Assembly (NCBI GenBank): GCA_017442785.1
Contig: JAFRZB010000046.1
Span: 1-54,558 of the forward strand
Length of the DNA: 54,558 bases
DNA from: Bacillota bacterium
GTDB lineage: Bacteria > Bacillota > Clostridia > Peptostreptococcales > Anaerovoracaceae
Direction: 5' to 3'
A model generated the notes under the pieces. That model was given only the letters and a program-made list of their open reading frames with translations, had not been told where the DNA came from and searched no databases. The translations under genes and the position numbers were made by a program. Positions 23,454 to 33,255 of the stretch are shown one piece after another. Positions within the stretch are counted from its first letter, which is position 1. Each line of letters opens with the position of its first letter.

Positions 23454-24653
23454 TTATCTCAGAGTCAGCACCCCGCCGCGCAGCGACGCGCTGTGTCCGC
23501 CGGGGAATTCTATGGTCTTGCCGCCCACGTTCTTAAGGACGGCTCCGTGCAGGGCGTTAAGGTGCACAGAGGAGATGCCCTCCGTAAGCCCCAGTTTTTC
23601 GAATTCAAGGACTATGACGCGCTTAAAGACCGCAGGCTGAAGAGCCTTAAGGGAGGCGGCGTCCAGCCGGATCTCGGAAAGAAGCGGCTTTGGCTCCATG
23701 CTCGCGGGGAAGATCTTGTCCTCGGGCTTAGGTATGCGGGGCGCAAGGACCTTCTCCGCGCCAAGAGCTCTTGACGCAGCCTCCGCGCTTAAGGCGCCGT
23801 CGTCCTCCGCGGCGTTGGCCGCAAGGCGCACGAGGGTCTCCTTGAAGTTGGGATTGTAGTCCTTTTCTATCTGAGGTATCAGCTCCAGGCGTATGCGGTT
23901 TCTGGTATAGTCCGTTTCCGCGTTCGTGTGGTCTATCCTGGGCTGTAACTGATTTTCGGTGCAGTATTTTTCTATGGCCGTTCTGGGCACGTCCAGAAGC
24001 GGCCTTATTATTGAGATATCAAGGCTTTTGGCGTTTTTACGAAGCTCATCGTCATCAAGGCCGGCGGCGACTCTCATAAGGGCGTCCACCATGGGGCTCT
24101 TGTACTTTATCCCTGAGAGCCCGCGGGTGCCGGTGCCCCGGATGATCCTCATGAGCACGGTCTCGGCCTGGTCGTCCAGGTTGTGCGCAAGCGCCACGCG
24201 CACGCTGCCGCGCCCTGCGTCGAACCTCGGGAGCGGAGCCTTTGCAAGGAGCTCTCCCGCAGGGTGCTTTCCCATCTCTTTTCCGGTGGCAAGGCCGTAG
24301 GCAAGGTACGCGAAAACGTCCCTTCGCACCATGCGCCCCGCTTCTTCCTCGGTAAGGTGCCTTCTTTTGGCGTAATTGGGAACGTCAGCAGCGGATGCCA
24401 TGCAGGGAACGCCGTGAGCGGCGCTGTATTCCATGGCCCAGCGCATGTCCTCGTCCGCAGCCTCTCCGCGTATGCCGTGGTTTATGTGCGCCGCGGCCAG
24501 CTCAAAGCCCATGGAACCCTTAAGCTCCAGCAGGGCGTGGAAGAGGCACAGGGAATCCGGCCCTCCGGAAAAGCCCAGTATAACCAGGTCCCCGGGGGCT
24601 ATCAAAGCATGCTCCTTTATTGTATTTTGAACGGTCTTTACAAGATCGGTCAT
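23454..24653 (-). CDS. tilS: tRNA(Ile)-lysidine synthetase
   Basis: Adds lysine to the wobble cytidine of the tRNA that reads AUA, changing it from Met to Ile identity. The PP-loop SGGPDSLCL (about 29-37) and the segments HINHGIRGEAADEDM, HNLDDQAETVLMRIIRGTGTRGLSGI and IIRPLLDVPRTAI identify it. Two unusual stretches interrupt the core: LATGKEMGKHPAGELLAKAPLPRFDAGRG before the HNLDDQ motif, and KSPMVDALMRVAAGLDDDELRKNAKSLDI after it. The C-terminal domain ends with SLRGGVLTLR. AUA codons are frequent in this window, so the enzyme must be essential. It lies 32 bases after alr in the same operon. Confidence 0.93.
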   Translation of the reverse strand: MTDLVKTVQNTIKEHALIAPGDLVILGFSGGPDSLCLFHALLELKGSMGFELAAAHINHGIRGEAADEDMRWAMEYSAAHGVPCMASAADVPNYAKRRHLTEEEAGRMVRRDVFAYLAYGLATGKEMGKHPAGELLAKAPLPRFDAGRGSVRVALAHNLDDQAETVLMRIIRGTGTRGLSGIKYKSPMVDALMRVAAGLDDDELRKNAKSLDISIIRPLLDVPRTAIEKYCTENQLQPRIDHTNAETDYTRNRIRLELIPQIEKDYNPNFKETLVRLAANAAEDDGALSAEAASRALGAEKVLAPRIPKPEDKIFPASMEPKPLLSEIRLDAASLKALQPAVFKRVIVLEFEKLGLTEGISSVHLNALHGAVLKNVGGKTIEFPGGHSASLRGGVLTLR

Positions 24654-24685
24654 ACGTAAACTCTTTCAGTCTTCGGCAGTCCCGC

Positions 24686-25822
24686 CTATTTATAGCATCT
24701 TCCGACGCGTACTCCTATCGTGGAGAGCACCTCGTGCATGCAGGAGCCCTGGACCTCGGCTATGTCGTCTGCGGTCTGCACCAATTTGCCGCTGCGGCCT
24801 ATGATCACGGCCTCGGTGCCTATCTCAACAGGCCCCTCTATGTCCGTGATGTCCACCATCATCTGGTCCATGCAGATGTTGCCTATCATAGGAGCCTTCT
24901 GTCCGTTTATAAGCACGTGTCCTTTGCAGGACAGAGCCCTTGAGAGCCCGTCCGCGTAGCCTATGCCCAGAGTGGCGATGGTGCGCGGGCCTTCGGCTAT
25001 GAACTTTCTGGAGTAGGAGACCGCGTCTCCTTCGTCTATCTGTCTTATTACGGTGACGGCAGTCTTCCACTGCATCACAGGCTCTACCGGAAGCTTTGCG
25101 TCCATGGCTGTGTTGTAGCCGTAGAGGAGGGCGCCGCAGCGCACCGCGTCGAAGCGCGCCTCGGGGTACTTGCCTATTCCGCCAGAGTTGCTTATGTGCC
25201 TCAGGCCGGGGTCTATGCCGTGCTCCTTAAGGAAGTCCAGCACCGTCTCAAAGCGCGAGAGCTGCAGCCTGGTGTAGGGATCCGCGCCCTCGGAGGTGTC
25301 GTCCGAGCTTGAGAAGTGCGAGAATATGCCTGTTATCTGAAGCCCCGAGTTGTTGGGCTTGCCATATCTCATGTAGGCGGCCGCTATGGCGTTAAGCTCC
25401 TTCTGCGTGCGGCAGTCGTAGCCTATGCGGTTCATTCCGGTGTTTACGGCAAGGTGCACCTTAAGCTTCTTTCCGCTCCCCGCAAGGTAGCCGGCAAGCG
25501 CCTTGAGGTTGGCAGGGCCGGTGCAGGCCAGGGTTATGTCGTTTTCCGCTGCGGTGACGGCATCCGGACCTTCGGTGTTTCCGAGTATTATTATCTCCCC
25601 GTCAAGACCCGCGTTCCTTAAGATCAGGGCCTCGCTCATGCATGCAACTGCAAAACGGTGCACGCCGAATTCCCTCAGTTTTTTTGCTACGGCAACGTCT
25701 CCGTGGCCGTAGGCGTTGGCCTTTACCACCGCTATGATGTCGCAGCCCTCGGGAAGCACTCCCCTTACAACGTCGACGTTCTTCTTCATCCGGTCGAAGT
25801 CGACCTCAAGCCATGTGCGCAT
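24686..25822 (-). CDS. alr: Alanine racemase
   Basis: PLP-dependent racemase supplying D-alanine for peptidoglycan. The 378-residue length is typical. IIAVVKANAYGHG (about 29-41) holds the PLP lysine, and the second catalytic tyrosine is in the YSRKFIAEGPRTIATLGIGYADGLSRA region; MIGNICMDQMMVDIT is the conserved C-terminal block. It follows tatD by 15 bases. D-alanine also links it to the VanY-type carboxypeptidase at 50909-51820, though they are not adjacent. Confidence 0.96.
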   Translation of the reverse strand: MRTWLEVDFDRMKKNVDVVRGVLPEGCDIIAVVKANAYGHGDVAVAKKLREFGVHRFAVACMSEALILRNAGLDGEIIILGNTEGPDAVTAAENDITLACTGPANLKALAGYLAGSGKKLKVHLAVNTGMNRIGYDCRTQKELNAIAAAYMRYGKPNNSGLQITGIFSHFSSSDDTSEGADPYTRLQLSRFETVLDFLKEHGIDPGLRHISNSGGIGKYPEARFDAVRCGALLYGYNTAMDAKLPVEPVMQWKTAVTVIRQIDEGDAVSYSRKFIAEGPRTIATLGIGYADGLSRALSCKGHVLINGQKAPMIGNICMDQMMVDITDIEGPVEIGTEAVIIGRSGKLVQTADDIAEVQGSCMHEVLSTIGVRVGRCYK

Positions 25823-25837
25823 TCCACTCCTCCAGTT

Positions 25838-26614
25838 CTAATACGGCAGCCTGTAAAAATCGCAGGCGTTCCTGTAGGTGGCGTCCTCCGCCTCCGCAAG
25901 GCTTACGCCCTTTATCTCCGCTATCTTTTCCGCTACATACCTTACGTACAGCGGCAGGTTCTGCTTTCCGCGCATTGGCACGGGCGCAAGATACGGAGAA
26001 TCTGTCTCTATGAGAAGGTCCTTAAGGTCCACCGCATCCGCGGCTTCCACGTTCCTCCTCGCGTTCTTGTAGGTTATCGGTCCTGCAAAGCTGATCTTTG
26101 CGCCGATCTTTACGTACTGCCTTGCAAGCTCCGGCGAGCCTGAAAAGCAGTGCATGAGGACGGGCACCTTCCTCGGGAAGGCCTCTTCCTTTAATATGTC
26201 AAGTGTGTCCTGGTCCGCGTCGCGGCTGTGTATGCACACAGGCATCCCAAGGCGCGCCGCCTCCTGCAGCTGCCTTCTGAACCAATGCTGCTGGACGTCT
26301 CTGGGCGGGTTGTCCTCCCAGTGGTAGTCCAGGCCTATCTCGCCTATGGCAACCACGCGCTTGCGGGAGCACAGCGAGAGGCACTTCGCAAGCTCCTCCT
26401 CCGTAAGGCTTCCAACCTCCGCGGGGTGGTATCCGACGGCTGCCCAGCAGAAATCGTAGGTCTCGGACGCAAGGACAGCCTTAAGAGAGGTCTTAAGATC
26501 CGTTCCTATGTCCACTATGCGGGCAAGCTCCGAGCTTCTTATCTGCTCAGCAAGCTCCGGGCGGATACCATCGAATCCTTCGTCTGTAAAATGGCAGTGG
26601 GAATCGAACAGCAT
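25838..26614 (-). CDS. TatD-family metal-dependent hydrolase (DNase)
   Basis: A TIM-barrel hydrolase of 258 residues. Metal ligands are visible in LFDSHCHFTDEGFDG at the N-terminus, AIGEIGLDYHWED (about 92-104), VCIHSRDADQDT, VLMHCFSGSPELA and LLIETDSPYLAPVPMRG. Family members have 3'-5' exonuclease activity on DNA or D-Tyr-tRNA deacylase-like roles. In many Firmicutes tatD sits near metG and rsmA; here metG is within 5 kb on the other strand. It starts two bases after the upstream gene's stop. Confidence 0.93.
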   Translation of the reverse strand: MLFDSHCHFTDEGFDGIRPELAEQIRSSELARIVDIGTDLKTSLKAVLASETYDFCWAAVGYHPAEVGSLTEEELAKCLSLCSRKRVVAIGEIGLDYHWEDNPPRDVQQHWFRRQLQEAARLGMPVCIHSRDADQDTLDILKEEAFPRKVPVLMHCFSGSPELARQYVKIGAKISFAGPITYKNARRNVEAADAVDLKDLLIETDSPYLAPVPMRGKQNLPLYVRYVAEKIAEIKGVSLAEAEDATYRNACDFYRLPY

Positions 26615-26616
26615 GG

Positions 26617-27453
26617 CTACATGTCAAGCGGGAACTTCTTAATGAAGCCCCTTATCTGTTCTTCGCTGAGCTCGGTAAGGAAGTGCAGGGCGTCGTACTC
26701 TGCGAGCCTGGCGCAGCGCTTTGCGAGATCCTCGTAGGACACGTAGCCGTACTCATCGTCGGAGATGTAGAGGTACGCTGCCCATTTTTCTATGGGGCGC
26801 TCAAGGTAGAAGGGCGCCTGAGGCTTTTTGGGGAGTATGGTCTTAACGCCTGCCATAAGGGCAAATACTCCTACGAGCTCTCCGCTGTTTGGATCCTGGA
26901 ATATCTTGGGCACGGCGTACAGAGCCTTTACGGACTGCTTTTCGTGCAGGAACTTTTCCAGCCTTTCGGCGTCCGCTCCCAGCTTTCTTGCGTCGGAGAG
27001 GCCAATGGCTACAGGGTTTAACGCTCCGCAGAGCGTGGCGGCTTCCTGTCCGCTCTCAAGCTTCTTGAGCATCATGAACAGGGACTTCTCCGCGTTCTCT
27101 GTGTCTTCCTTTATATATTTATCCGCCTGCCCCGGGGATGCTATCTCGCCGTTGCGGCTGAATACGCTGGCACCGCATAGTTTGCAGATGCGCGCAGCAA
27201 GATCGTAGAAGGAGCGTATCTCCCGGGCGCCCGTGATGGTCCCAAGATCCAGTGTTACAGCCCCGTCCTTTTGCTCAAGGCATATGCCGCAGCCTATGCA
27301 TTCGGGGTCGAAAGCAATTACGGAGCTCTCGTCCTCCGCGTCCTGCAGCACGTAGCCCTCGCCGTAGGTGCCGTATTCCCAGCCCTCCGGCAGCAGATCC
27401 TTAAGTGCGAAGGTCCTTCCCTCCGCCGGTCTAATCTCAATACTTACCGACAT
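26617..27453 (-). CDS. DUF4299-like protein, first gene of the tatD-alr-tilS operon
   Basis: The 278-residue protein starts MSVSIEIRPAEGRTFALKDLLPEGWEYGTY and has ECIGCGICLEQKDGAVTLDL and CKLCGAS, so cysteine pairs are present but not in a clear ferredoxin pattern. The overall character fits the small Firmicutes family DUF4299 as I remember it, but I am not certain. No enzymatic motif is seen. AGGAGG precedes the ATG. Its own promoter at 27478-27506 starts the operon. Confidence 0.65.
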   Translation of the reverse strand: MSVSIEIRPAEGRTFALKDLLPEGWEYGTYGEGYVLQDAEDESSVIAFDPECIGCGICLEQKDGAVTLDLGTITGAREIRSFYDLAARICKLCGASVFSRNGEIASPGQADKYIKEDTENAEKSLFMMLKKLESGQEAATLCGALNPVAIGLSDARKLGADAERLEKFLHEKQSVKALYAVPKIFQDPNSGELVGVFALMAGVKTILPKKPQAPFYLERPIEKWAAYLYISDDEYGYVSYEDLAKRCARLAEYDALHFLTELSEEQIRGFIKKFPLDM

Positions 27454-27477
27454 GTCATCCTCCTGTGTATTTTATTT

Positions 27478-27506
27478 ATTTTACGTCATTTTTCTGTGCA
27501 AATCAA
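27478..27506 (-). promoter_or_regulatory. Promoter of the minus-strand tatD-alr-tilS operon
   Basis: On the minus strand TTGATT (27506-27501), 17 bases, TAAAAT (27483-27478), about 25 bases before the first start codon. Confidence 0.65.
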
Positions 27507-27551
27507 GTTGGACAGCCGCCAGGATTTTGTGCTTTCATCACAAAAAATTCA

Positions 27552-27580
27552 TTGAAGTTACCTCTTATATATGATAGAAT
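27552..27580 (+). promoter_or_regulatory. ftsH operon promoter
   Basis: TTGAAG (27552-27557), 17 bases, TAGAAT (27575-27580), in an AT-rich divergent gap. A TTTTGTG/CACAAAA inverted repeat lies just upstream at about 27525-27546. Confidence 0.6.
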
Positions 27581-27648
27581 AATATGCTAATATAAGAAAA
27601 TGTAGCTAAAGCACAAATAACTTTACCGATATAAGGGGGAATTTGTAA

Positions 27649-29766
27649 TTGAATAACAACGGAAAAAAGCCCGGATTACTTAAAGCACTTGTAATATATG
27701 TCCTGATCTTCGTAGTGGTGGCGGGGTTCATAACCCTCATCAGCGGAGGATCCATCTTCGGCCGCGACACGGACACCAAGGACATAGAGTTCTCGGAGCT
27801 CATAGGCTACCTGGATAAGAGCCAGGTGGAGGAGATAGAGATCAACGAGAACAACAGGAGCTACGTTGCCAAGCTCAGAACCGGACAGGTGGTAGTTGCC
27901 TACGCTCCCTCCATCAGCGAGATGGACGAGGTCAGCAGAGCATACATAGTTCCGCAGTCCGCGGCGGGCACGCTCACCGTAAAGAGCGTCAAGCCCTCCG
28001 GCTACGCAGGCATACTCTCCTGGATACCCACAATCATAATGATAGTCCTGATGGTGATACTCCTGCGCAGCATGATGGGCGGAGGCGGCAACGCCGGAGT
28101 TATGAACTTCGGAAAGTCCCGCGCGCGCATGGTTAAGGGCGATGACAAGAAGCGCATCACCTTCGCGGACGTAGCAGGCCTTGAGGAGGAGAAGCAGGAG
28201 CTCTCCGAGATAGTGGACTTCCTCAAGAACCCGAGGAAGTACCTGGAGCTGGGCGCCCGCATACCCAAGGGCGTGCTTCTGGTAGGCCCTCCGGGAACAG
28301 GTAAGACTTACATTTCCAAGGCAGTAGCCGGAGAAGCCGGTGTGCCTTTCTTCAGCATATCAGGTTCGGACTTCGTTGAGATGTTCGTAGGCGTAGGCGC
28401 AAGCCGCGTCCGCGATCTTTTCAGCGACGCCAAGAAGAACGCTCCCTGCATAGTCTTCATAGATGAGATAGACGCCGTCGGCCGCAGAAGAGGCGCTGGC
28501 ATAGGCGGAGGCAACGACGAGCGCGAGCAGACCTTAAACCAGCTGCTCGTTGAGATGGACGGCTTCGATGCCAACGAGGGAATAATCGTAATGGCAGCCA
28601 CCAACCGTCCGGACGTCCTGGATCCTGCCATCCTCAGGCCCGGCCGTTTCGACCGCCAGGTGACCATCTCCACACCGGACGTCAAGGGCCGCGAGGAGGT
28701 CTTTAAGATCTACGCAAAGAACAAGCCTCTTGACGAGAACGTGGACCTTAAGGTGCTTGCAAAGCGCACCCCGGGCTTTACCCCTGCCGACATAGAGAAC
28801 ATGATGAACGAGGCGGCTCTGCTTACGGCCCGCCGCAACGGCACCATAATACACATGGACGACCTTGAGGAGGCCATTACGAGAGTCATAGCAGGCCCCC
28901 AGAAGCGCAGCCGCGTAATGAGCGACAAGGAGCGCAGGCTCACTGCCTACCACGAGGCAGGCCACGCCATAGTGATGCGCGCAACTCCGGGCGCAGACCC
29001 CGTACACCAGGTGACTATAATGCCTCGCGGAACAGCCGGCGGATTTACCATGCAGCTTCCCGAGGAGGACCGCTACTACATAACCCGCACAGAGATGAGG
29101 CAGGACATAATGCATCTTCTCGGCGGACGCATAGCGGAAGCTCTGGTCCTGGGCGACATCTCCACCGGAGCCTCCAACGACCTTGAGCGCGCCACCAAGA
29201 CCGCTCACGACATGGTGACCAAGTACGGCATGAGCGAGGCCATAGGCCCCATCAACTATTCGGATTCCGACGAGGTGTTCCTGGGAAGGGACTTCACCTC
29301 TAAGCAGAACTACTCCGAGGCGCTGGCCTCCAAGATAGACGCCGAGGTCCGCAGCATAATCGACTCCGCCTACGCGGACGCAGAGCAGCTGCTTAAGGAC
29401 CACAGGGCCGAGCTTGACCGCGTCGCCAATGCCCTCCTTGAGATGGAGACCCTGGACGCGGAGCAGTTCGAGGCCGTCTACAGCGGCACCAAGACCGTTG
29501 AGGAGCTCCAGAGCGAAGACTCCGTAAAGAACAAGGCCCGCAAGGAAGTAGAGGACGCCGAGGCGGCAGCCAGGGCGGAAAGAGAGGCAGAGGAGGCGGC
29601 AAGGCTGCAGAGCGAGCTGCCCGGCCTTCAGGGCGGAATAAGGGTAAGCGCAACAAGGCCCACACCCCGCCGCATAGCAAGGATCGATAGAGACGGAAAG
29701 ATCTCTGTAATAGATGAAAAGGACGCAACTGAAGAGGATCAACCGCAGAAAGGTGACGAAAAATGA
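27649..29766 (+). CDS. ftsH: ATP-dependent zinc metalloprotease FtsH
   Basis: Membrane-bound AAA protease for quality control of membrane and short-lived proteins. Two membrane segments (about 9-30 and 118-138) flank an extracytoplasmic domain. The AAA module has GPPGTGKT (Walker A, about 209-216), [15 protein letters not shown] (Walker B) and the second region of homology [21 protein letters not shown]. The M41 zinc motif is HEAGH (about 438-442). The C-terminal tail after 600 is Glu/Ala-rich and low complexity. The start is TTG at 27649 with AAGGGGG upstream. The gene overlaps the next by four bases. Confidence 0.97.
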   Translation: MNNNGKKPGLLKALVIYVLIFVVVAGFITLISGGSIFGRDTDTKDIEFSELIGYLDKSQVEEIEINENNRSYVAKLRTGQVVVAYAPSISEMDEVSRAYIVPQSAAGTLTVKSVKPSGYAGILSWIPTIIMIVLMVILLRSMMGGGGNAGVMNFGKSRARMVKGDDKKRITFADVAGLEEEKQELSEIVDFLKNPRKYLELGARIPKGVLLVGPPGTGKTYISKAVAGEAGVPFFSISGSDFVEMFVGVGASRVRDLFSDAKKNAPCIVFIDEIDAVGRRRGAGIGGGNDEREQTLNQLLVEMDGFDANEGIIVMAATNRPDVLDPAILRPGRFDRQVTISTPDVKGREEVFKIYAKNKPLDENVDLKVLAKRTPGFTPADIENMMNEAALLTARRNGTIIHMDDLEEAITRVIAGPQKRSRVMSDKERRLTAYHEAGHAIVMRATPGADPVHQVTIMPRGTAGGFTMQLPEEDRYYITRTEMRQDIMHLLGGRIAEALVLGDISTGASNDLERATKTAHDMVTKYGMSEAIGPINYSDSDEVFLGRDFTSKQNYSEALASKIDAEVRSIIDSAYADAEQLLKDHRAELDRVANALLEMETLDAEQFEAVYSGTKTVEELQSEDSVKNKARKEVEDAEAAARAEREAEEAARLQSELPGLQGGIRVSATRPTPRRIARIDRDGKISVIDEKDATEEDQPQKGDEK

Positions 29767-30941
29767 GTGAGACTTTCAGCAACAACCTTATCAACGGTAC
29801 CATCTACCATCTGCTGAACTTCGAGAAGTATCCGAGCTTTCAGCAGGCAGCCAAGCAGGCAGCCATCAACAATAACTTCCAGATAGTGCTCTTCTCCTCC
29901 GATTTCAACGTGGTGTTCTCCGTTGAGACCCGCCACACCGTAAGCATAGAGGACGCGGTGCGCACCCGTCTGGACAACGCGGACTTCGACAAGGAGCGCA
30001 AGGGCAGCAGGCTGGACGTGCGCGGTCTTGAGACCTACTGGGGCCCCATAGACCTGGCAGGAACGCGCTACTACCTGATGCTTGCGGACAACGACAAGTT
30101 CTACACTCAGGACGAGATGACCAAGCTGGCCGAGATAATAGAGCTGGCCATGGGCATGTGGAACTACGTTCCGGACAGGGATCCTGCGGCTGAGCTTATC
30201 AGGGCTCTTCGCCGCGGAAACAGAGGCCTTGCGCACACCTTGATGGACGAGCTTTCCATTAAGGAGACGGACTTCAGCGGAGTCTTCGTGATAGCGGGCG
30301 CCAGGAAGGACGAGGCCATGCAGCGCATAACAGCCTTTGAGGCTGATCACGGCCTTAAGGTGATAAAGATAGCGGACACGGACGAGATAGTAGGTGTGGT
30401 GCTCGGGACTTCCGGGATGAGGATCCCCGACCACGCGGCCTGGAGAAAGCTCGCCTGCGAGCTTACGGAGTTCGGGGCTAAAAAGACCTTCAATGTTATG
30501 ACAAATTCCGGCGTGGAGGGCATCTGCGGAGCCTTCCAGCTGATAAACAAGACAGAAGCCTTCGTGCAGTTCATCTTCCCGTACAGGCGTTCGTTCACCA
30601 AGTTCGAGCTGGCTCTTGCCGCCAACTGCGTGAGCATCTGCATGAACGAGAACGACGGCAGCATCAAGAGGAACTACCTGGACCTCATCCGTCCCTTCTC
30701 CGAAGGAAGCGACAACAAGTCCAGGCAGCTGATGGAGACTCTGGAGGTGTTCATTCTGGACGCCGGCCTGTCCTCCTCCAAGGCGGCCAAGCTCATGAAC
30801 GTGCACGTCAACACGGTGCAGTACAGGCTCAAGCGCATACGCGAGATCCTCGGCGCCGACATAACTGCTAATACCATAGTGCCGGGGCTTATGATGGCTC
30901 TTGCGGTACAGAGGATAGAGAAGGAGGCGGGACCGTTCTGA
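29763..30941 (+). CDS. PucR/CdaR-type helix-turn-helix regulator
   Basis: The 392-residue protein ends in a PucR-type helix-turn-helix (ETLEVFILDAGLSSSKAAKLMNVHVNTVQYRLKRIREILGADI, about 325-368), the mark of sugar-diacid and purine regulators. The N-terminal 320 residues include a possible sensor domain (FQIVLFSSDFNVVFSVETRHTVSIEDAVRTRLDN) and a GGDEF-like CdaR middle region. Because it sits between ftsH and coaX, with a four-base overlap with ftsH, it may sense something other than sugar acids. The ligand and targets are unknown. Confidence 0.8.
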   Translation: MSETFSNNLINGTIYHLLNFEKYPSFQQAAKQAAINNNFQIVLFSSDFNVVFSVETRHTVSIEDAVRTRLDNADFDKERKGSRLDVRGLETYWGPIDLAGTRYYLMLADNDKFYTQDEMTKLAEIIELAMGMWNYVPDRDPAAELIRALRRGNRGLAHTLMDELSIKETDFSGVFVIAGARKDEAMQRITAFEADHGLKVIKIADTDEIVGVVLGTSGMRIPDHAAWRKLACELTEFGAKKTFNVMTNSGVEGICGAFQLINKTEAFVQFIFPYRRSFTKFELALAANCVSICMNENDGSIKRNYLDLIRPFSEGSDNKSRQLMETLEVFILDAGLSSSKAAKLMNVHVNTVQYRLKRIREILGADITANTIVPGLMMALAVQRIEKEAGPF

Positions 30942-30960
30942 GGACGGGCTCATTAAACAG

Positions 30961-31752
30961 ATGTTTTTAGCTTTTGACGTAGGAAACACCAATATCGTAA
31001 TGGGTCTTTACGACGGAAAGGAGCTTAAGGGCTCCTGGCGCATGGAGACCAACCAGAAGAAGAGCGCAGACGAGTATGCGGTATTCATCCGCCAGCTCTT
31101 CGACACCCACGGCTTTACCTTCAGTCAGGTAAACGACGTTATAATCTCCACGGTAGTTCCGTCCATGACCTACACCCTGCAGCACATGTGCCGCTACTAT
31201 TTCCAGTGCGAGCCCATGATAGTAGGCCCCGGGATAAAGACCGGACTTATAATCAAGTACGACAATCCCAAGATGCTGGGCGCGGACCGTATAGTAAACA
31301 GCGTGGCTGCCCTGGCCAAGTACAAGGCCCCGCTGATAATAATAGACTTCGGTACTGCCACCACCTTCTGCGCGGTGTCGGATAAGAACGAATACCTGGG
31401 CGGCGCCATTGCCCCCGGACTTAAGATAAGCTCCGAGGCTCTGTTCGAAAAGACCGCCAAGCTGCCGCGCGTGGAGATAGAGACCCCCAAGAAGGCCATC
31501 TGCCACAACACCACCGAGGGCATGCAGGCCGGCCTTGTATTCGGGCATATAGGAATGACCGAATACATAGTAAGGCGCATGAAGGAAGAGATAAAGAAGA
31601 TCACCAAGGAAGACAAGCCGGTGACCGTAATAGGCACAGGCGGAATGGCTTACATAGTCAAGGACAATTCGGACTGCATAGACGTCCTGGACAAGATGCT
31701 GACGCTCGAGGGCCTGCAGATACTCTACGAGAAGAACAAGTCCGAAGCGTAG
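30961..31752 (+). CDS. coaX: Type III pantothenate kinase
   Basis: Catalyses the first step of coenzyme A synthesis. The 263-residue protein has the phosphate-binding FDVGNTNIVMGLYDG (about 4-18), the DRI motif in MLGADRIVNSVAAL, and IIIDFGTATTFCAVS (about 123-137). Type III enzymes are not feedback-inhibited by CoA and typically use K+ or NH4+. dusB follows directly, its ATG starting at the base after the coaX stop. Confidence 0.96.
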   Translation: MFLAFDVGNTNIVMGLYDGKELKGSWRMETNQKKSADEYAVFIRQLFDTHGFTFSQVNDVIISTVVPSMTYTLQHMCRYYFQCEPMIVGPGIKTGLIIKYDNPKMLGADRIVNSVAALAKYKAPLIIIDFGTATTFCAVSDKNEYLGGAIAPGLKISSEALFEKTAKLPRVEIETPKKAICHNTTEGMQAGLVFGHIGMTEYIVRRMKEEIKKITKEDKPVTVIGTGGMAYIVKDNSDCIDVLDKMLTLEGLQILYEKNKSEA

Positions 31753-32730
31753 ATGTACGGTTTTTTAGGGATGTCTTTCGAGTCCCCTATGGTGCTTGCG
31801 CCTCTGGCGGGGATATCGGACTCGGTGTTCAGAAGACTTGCAAGAGAACAGGGAGCGTCCCTCTCCTACACGGAGATGGTCTCCGCAAAGGGCCTTTACT
31901 ACAAAAGCCCGGGTACGGAGGACCTGCTGCGCATAGACGAATGCGAAGGCCCCGTGGGAGTGCAGCTCTTCGGAAGCGAGCCGGACATGATAGCCTTTGC
32001 AGCCGAAAAGCTTAAGGACAGGCCTAACGTGCTGATAGACATCAACATGGGCTGTCCCGTGCCGAAGGTGGTAAAGAACGGCGAGGGCTCGGCAATGCTG
32101 CTGGATCCGGACAACGCCGCAAGGTGCGTGGAGGCGGCGGCAGAGAAGGCCGGAAAGCCCGTTACCGTGAAGATGCGCATAGGCTTTGAGGGAAAGGACG
32201 GCGTGGACGCCGAGCACCCCTACGACTACGTGGGCTTTGCAAGGCTTATGGAAAGAGCCGGGGCCTCCGCGGTGGCAGTGCACGCCAGAACAAGGCAGCA
32301 GTACTACAGCGGAAAGGCGAACTGGAAAGCAGTTGCAGAAGTTTCGGACGCGCTCTCCGTACCCGTCATAGGAAACGGAGACGTAAAGTCCGCGGATGAT
32401 GCCCGAAGGATGCTCTCCGAGACAGGCTGCAGCCTGGTGATGACAGGCCGCGCTGCCCTGGGAGATCCGTGGATATTCGCGGAGTGGAAGGATCCGAAAG
32501 CCTCGAAAAAGCACCGCAGCGCGGCGGAAATTTCGCAGATGATGCGAAGACATTTCGAGCTCCTTGCGGAGCTTAAGGGGGACCGTACGGCCCTCATGGA
32601 GATGCGAAAGCATTTCGGATGGTACACTAAGGGCGTCCGCAAAGCGGCGGAGCTCAGACGACAGGTGAACACGGCGCAGAGCGCCGATGAACTCATAGAA
32701 TACATTAACGCGGCGGCAGAACTGTCATAA
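31753..32730 (+). CDS. dusB: tRNA-dihydrouridine synthase (DusB-type)
   Basis: FMN enzyme reducing specific uridines in the tRNA D-loop. Signatures in the 325 residues are MVLAPLAGISDSVFRRLAREQG at the start, the catalytic cysteine in DINMGCPVPKVVKNGEGSAMLL (about 96-117), VTVKMRIGF, VHARTRQQYYSG and VIGNGDVKSADDA. The C-terminal RRHFELLAELKGDRTALMEMRKHFGWYTKG is the helical tRNA-binding domain. DusB-greA-lysS adjacency is common in clostridia. No gap separates it from coaX. Confidence 0.94.
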   Translation: MYGFLGMSFESPMVLAPLAGISDSVFRRLAREQGASLSYTEMVSAKGLYYKSPGTEDLLRIDECEGPVGVQLFGSEPDMIAFAAEKLKDRPNVLIDINMGCPVPKVVKNGEGSAMLLDPDNAARCVEAAAEKAGKPVTVKMRIGFEGKDGVDAEHPYDYVGFARLMERAGASAVAVHARTRQQYYSGKANWKAVAEVSDALSVPVIGNGDVKSADDARRMLSETGCSLVMTGRAALGDPWIFAEWKDPKASKKHRSAAEISQMMRRHFELLAELKGDRTALMEMRKHFGWYTKGVRKAAELRRQVNTAQSADELIEYINAAAELS

Positions 32731-32759
32731 GCCGGCGCAGGATCAAAAGGAGCATAAAA

Positions 32760-33251
32760 ATGGCTGAAGAAATTCTTTTTACACAGGAAGGTTATGACAA
32801 AATAGTCGAGGAGCACGAATACCTTGTATCCGTAAGGCGCCTTGAGGTGACCGAGCAGCTGAAGACCGCAAGGTCCTTCGGAGACCTTTCCGAGAACGCT
32901 GAGTACGACGCCGCCAAGGAAGCTCAGGCAGAGCTCGAAGCGCGCATCCAGCGCCTTGAGAACATGATGCGCAACGCCAAGATCGTCTCCGAGGACGAGG
33001 TCACCGGCGACCGCGCAAATCTGGGAGTTACCGTAAAGATCAAGGATCTTGCCACCAAGGAAGAGCTTGAGTACAAGATCGTAGGTATTACGGACGCGGA
33101 CCCGATAATGGGCCTCATCTCCAACGAATCTCCGGTAGGCAAGGCGCTCATCGGCAAGAAGGTAGGAGACAAGGTAGAGGTAGTCATCGAGAGCAAGGAC
33201 GCTTCCGAAGGCACCGTCATCCGTTACCAGATCACAGGAATTCAGAAATAA
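32760..33251 (+). CDS. greA: Transcription elongation factor GreA
   Basis: Reactivates stalled RNA polymerase by stimulating transcript cleavage. The 163-residue protein begins [20 protein letters not shown]. The coiled-coil N-terminal domain carries the acidic tip ([31 protein letters not shown]-like, about 41-70). The C-terminal FKBP-like domain has [31 protein letters not shown]. The start follows AAAAGGAG. lysS follows after 27 bases containing a GGGGACTGTCCC element. Confidence 0.97.
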   Translation: [163 protein letters not shown]

Positions 33252-33255
33252 CACA

